Made by a program: the position numbers and the translations under genes
Part shown: positions 43,083-44,919 of the stretch, piece by piece
Numbering within the stretch: position 1 is the first letter of the stretch
Layout: the number at the start of each line of letters is the position of its first letter
Notes under the pieces: model-generated
Database searches by the model: none
The model's input: the letters and a program-made list of their open reading frames with translations, nothing else
Told to the model about the DNA's origin: nothing
NCBI GenBank assembly: GCA_002715765.1
Contig: PAZY01000037.1
Coordinates: 74,405-119,323 of the forward strand
Direction of reading: 5' to 3'
Origin: Rhodobiaceae bacterium
GTDB taxonomy: Bacteria; Pseudomonadota; Alphaproteobacteria; Parvibaculales; Parvibaculaceae
DNA length: 44,919 bases

Positions 43083-43373
43083 CTACAGGTTCTCCGCCAA
43101 TCGCTGGGCAACCTGAATATCCTTGCTCTGTGTTCGCTTGGCGCCACCCGCCAACAAAATGACCAGTGTTTCGCCACGCTGAACAAAATAGACCCGGTAA
43201 CCGGGACCATAGTGAACACGCATTTCAGACACGCCGCTGCCGACAGGCTTACAATCGCCAAACCCGCCCAATGTCATGCGGTCAATCCGCGCCTGAATGC
43301 GCGCACGGGCCTGACGGTCCTTCAATTGCTTGAACTATTTGGCAAAATCTTCCGTCTGGCGAATTTCGATCAT
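43083..43373 (-). pseudogene. RelE/HigB-family toxin with in-frame amber codon 13
   Basis: Read from ATG 43371-43373, the frame gives MIEIRQTEDFAK, then TAG (43335-43337), then FKQLKDRQARARIQARID... and the intact remainder (GVSEMRVHYGPGYRVYFVQRGE, LAGGAKRTQSKDI) to 43083. In this family codon 13 is normally Trp (FAKW), and TGG to TAG is a single change. So the toxin is probably inactive, apart from read-through or a restart at TTG 43325 that would drop the first strand. AGGAGA precedes the ATG. The antitoxin downstream remains intact. Confidence 0.85.
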
Positions 43374-43378
43374 GACCC

Positions 43379-43402
43379 GATTGTCTCCTACAGAAGACAA
43401 TC
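43379..43402. promoter_or_regulatory. Perfect 8-bp inverted repeat upstream of the HigBA-like module
   Basis: GATTGTCT (43379-43386), eight bases, AGACAATC (43395-43402), starting 6 bases before the toxin start. Likely antitoxin operator. It may also lie in the promoter region of the rightward C4-like leader. Confidence 0.6.
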
Positions 43403-43510
43403 AGTCAAGCCTATTGCAGCCGCATATGGCGGATTGACGTTTGGGGCAAATCAGCGCAACTTGGGTTTGCACGTCGAAAAAGGGCGTGCCGGGTTTGGAA
43501 GCCCGACCAT

Positions 43511-43691
43511 CCAACGGCGCTCAAACCGCGCCACACCTGTCACCAGGTCAACGCGGTTTTCTCATTCTTATGGGGTGGGCGTTATGGGGCACCTTCGGGT
43601 GCGCCGGTTACCGTTGGGCCGGTCTTCCAACCTGTTTCGTCTGCCCCACCACCCTTTTGGAAGGGGGTGTCTGGGGCTGCTCAACCAACGG
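43511..43691 (+). promoter_or_regulatory. Leader with P4-CI-like seqA/seqB/seqC pairing sites
   Basis: CCAACGG occurs at 43511-43517 (seqA-like) and at 43685-43691 (seqC-like), and its complement CCGTTGG lies in the antisense RNA at 43611-43617 (seqB-like). The right copy overlaps the ribosome-binding site GGAG (43690-43693) of the next gene. This is the arrangement by which the P4 CI RNA and P1 C4 RNA control downstream genes. Confidence 0.7.
43570..43670 (+). ncRNA. C4/CI-type phage antisense RNA
   Basis: A short GC-rich RNA with hairpins typical of C4: an outer helix GGTGGG (43574-43579) with CCCACC (43645-43650), a tetraloop hairpin GGGCACC-TTCG-GGTGCGCC (43587-43605), and GTTGG (43613-43617) with CCAAC (43627-43631). 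The next hairpin CACCC/GGGTG (43650-43669) closes it. The order 'GGTGGGCGTTATGGGGC' then a TTCG hairpin, then CCGGTT, is what I remember from C4 RNAs. In P1 and P4 it is cut out of the leader transcript and blocks expression of downstream antirepressor or replication genes. RNA ends are not fixed by sequence. Confidence 0.75.
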
Positions 43692-43700
43692 AGACGGCCC

Positions 43701-44009
43701 ATGCCAAACCACACCCAAATTACGCCTGAAGACCGTCCGCACAGTGCGAATGCACGCGCACTCATTGCAGATGCAGAAAATCTCCTCACCCATTTTTACG
43801 CCACATGTGAGCGGCGCTGCACGCCTCTTGCGCTCAACTTCCTCGCGCAGAGCACGGGAGAGCTTCTCACCCGCTATCTCGCACTGACAGACGCCATTGA
43901 AGACCTGGAAGAGAGTGAGCATCGCTGGCTCAGCTTCTGGCTCGCGGCCCTCGCCGCGCACTTGCGCATCTTGTCAGACGCCCTCCGCGATGCGGGAGAT
44001 GAGCAATGA
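43701..44009 (+). CDS. Small protein downstream of the C4-like RNA
   Basis: A 102-residue, mostly helical acidic protein (ARALIADAENLLTHFYATCE, LTRYLALTDAIEDLEESEHR) that I do not recognise. It is the first gene after the C4-like leader, the position of icd/ant in P1. GGAG, 7 bases before the ATG, overlaps the seqC-like site, so translation may be blocked by the RNA. The frame is open far upstream (to 42054) but that part is antisense to real genes. It overlaps the next gene (ATGA). Confidence 0.65.
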   Translation: MPNHTQITPEDRPHSANARALIADAENLLTHFYATCERRCTPLALNFLAQSTGELLTRYLALTDAIEDLEESEHRWLSFWLAALAAHLRILSDALRDAGDEQ

Positions 44010-44185
44010 CCACATTCCAGATCTATCTCAATGATGATGGGGAGACGGTGCGCGTGCGCGCCTTCTGCGATGGCGACGCGATTGCGGATCTGCAGGTCGC
44101 CAATTGGGACAGCGCATTCGATGAGTGCATCCACGCCCTCAAAAACGGCCAAGCGAAGGCGCGTGATGAGGAGGTCCAAGAATGA
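44006..44185 (+). CDS. Small hypothetical protein coupled to the previous gene
   Basis: A 59-residue protein (MTTFQIYLNDDGETVRVRAF ... DAFDECIHALKNGQ) of strand-then-helix type, unrecognised. Its ATG overlaps the previous stop by 4 bases. Its stop is 8 bases from the convergent edge gene. Confidence 0.6.
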   Translation: MTTFQIYLNDDGETVRVRAFCDGDAIADLQVANWDSAFDECIHALKNGQAKARDEEVQE

Positions 44186-44193
44186 GCTGTGAC

Positions 44194-44919
44194 TTACAAA
44201 TGGCCAGGTGGTCGAGGTCCAAGTTGGTACTCTGCTATCAAACTGGGGCCCATCATTTCGACGCCCTGATAAAGTTGACCAATTGTTTCGATGGGTACGC
44301 TCAGCCAGTTTTCCACTTCCTCGTCTGTCGGCATTCGGCCGCTCTCATGTATAGCCTTTTCATACTTCTCGAGCAGAAACACTGTTCGCATAGCGTAACG
44401 TTCCATTTGCTCAAATGCCCACACTTCAACTTCAAACAAACTAGAAAATGCTTCCGCCCGTGCATTCGGGTCTTTCCATTCTGCGATCCACTTTCGTGCC
44501 ATGAATTCTGTTTGGGAAACAATATTCCTGACCTCTGGATGTATGTTCCTTTGCGGCATCGAAGGAAAATCAGGCGGCGCCATACCCTCGAACTCCAAGA
44601 TCAATGCTTCCCTTGTCTCAGTATCGTTCACAATATTTTTGCCGCCGCGCAGTTCAAATGCCATCATCGCTCGATGCATGAGTTGTCTTATGTCGACGAC
44701 AAATGTCGCAGTACCAATGTGGCATTCCCGGAGATCGCCGCCGAAATCAAGAGCATTCCGCCTCTCCTGCGCCGCCCTGTTTTCATCAACTTGTGCTTGC
44801 GTAGCATCAATCTGTTCTTGCATCTTAGAAACTGTCATCCAAGCACCAAAAAGAGCCACTACGCCGGCGACAATTGCCCCCCAATCACGAGCGATATCGG
44901 ACCATGTATAATCTGGTGG
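44194..44919 (-). CDS. Membrane-anchored hypothetical protein, N-terminus beyond the window
   Basis: The minus-strand frame is open from the window edge to a stop at 44194 (at least 241 residues). Near the edge is a hydrophobic segment (WGAIVAGVVALFGAWMTV), likely one membrane anchor, followed by a coiled-coil-prone stretch (SKMQEQIDATQAQVDENRAAQERR) and a helical soluble domain ending LIAEYQLGPRPPGHL. I do not recognise the family. The GC content is lower and it is oriented against the early genes, which fits a moron carried by the prophage, such as a superinfection-exclusion protein, but no function can be proven. Internal ATGs (44859 region) are alternatives if it starts inside the window. 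Confidence 0.55.
   Translation of the reverse strand, partial: PPDYTWSDIARDWGAIVAGVVALFGAWMTVSKMQEQIDATQAQVDENRAAQERRNALDFGGDLRECHIGTATFVVDIRQLMHRAMMAFELRGGKNIVNDTETREALILEFEGMAPPDFPSMPQRNIHPEVRNIVSQTEFMARKWIAEWKDPNARAEAFSSLFEVEVWAFEQMERYAMRTVFLLEKYEKAIHESGRMPTDEEVENWLSVPIETIGQLYQGVEMMGPSLIAEYQLGPRPPGHL

Noticed and set aside
42054-43700. Long plus-strand reading frame of 651 residues (to 44009)
   Set aside because: Its first 1.6 kb is the antisense of brnTA and the HigBA-like module and runs through the C4-like RNA. Only the part from 43701 behaves like a gene.
43441-43887. 148-residue frame across the C4-like RNA (Ash-like reading)
   Set aside because: It reads the structured RNA and then the wrong frame of the gene at 43701. 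Such frames are often annotated as ash-type proteins, but the RNA signature explains the sequence better.
44182-44919. Plus-strand frame following the 59-residue gene
   Set aside because: It is the antisense of the membrane-anchored gene and has no coding character.

Overview
The window looks like part of an alphaproteobacterial chromosome carrying most of a P2-like (Peduovirus-type) contractile-tail prophage. The alphaproteobacterial call rests on the flanking genes (ExoD, SlyX, YghU-type GST, DUF3604 protein) and on moderately high GC; I cannot name a genus.

Bases 1-8.5 kb are ordinary host genes: the end of an unknown gene, a short-chain dehydrogenase, ExoD, a GIY-YIG protein, SlyX, an RluA-type pseudouridine synthase, an MFS transporter, a YghU-like GST, a GNAT acetyltransferase and a lipid-/membrane-anchored DUF3604 protein. 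From 8.5 to 11.2 kb lies a poorly coding accessory stretch. It holds an unassigned block ended by an intrinsic terminator, one orphan gene (9334-9981), a dense array of GGTNACC palindromes (10407-10651) and a sequence resembling the P2 cos site (10845-10863).

From 11.2 to 35.3 kb there is a single-chain Type ISP restriction-modification enzyme, then a nearly complete P2-like structural module in P2 order. Leftward: portal (Q), terminase (P). Rightward: scaffold/protease (O), capsid (N), small terminase (M), head completion (L), tail X, two holin-like proteins, R, S, an M15-type endolysin, V, a PAAR-like tip, W, J, I, tail fibre H, fibre assembly G, sheath FI, tube FII, E/E' (with a canonical -1 slippery heptamer), tape measure T, U and D. 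From 35.6 to 39.3 kb a lower-GC two-gene insert encodes an OLD-family ATPase/TOPRIM nuclease and a UvrD-like helicase, i.e. a Gabija-like defence pair. Restriction and Gabija-like cargo therefore bracket the virion genes.

From 39.5 kb to the right edge is the lysogeny/early region: a LexA-like C repressor with two tandem HTH segments, an operator region, a Cro-like protein, a P2 Ogr-type zinc-finger late activator, two unknown early proteins, a BrnTA toxin-antitoxin module, a RelE/HigBA-type module whose toxin has an in-frame amber codon, and a leader with the signature of the C4/CI antisense RNA of phages P1 and P4 (43.5-43.7 kb) before two small genes. The last gene is a membrane-anchored protein that runs off the edge. 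No integrase, replication A gene, attachment site or tRNA is visible, so the prophage must continue to the right.

How it works together: the repressor would hold down the Cro-Ogr operon; on induction Ogr would switch on the late genes; the C4-like RNA would be a second, RNA-based immunity layer; and the restriction enzyme, Gabija-like pair and toxin-antitoxin modules protect or stabilise the lysogen.
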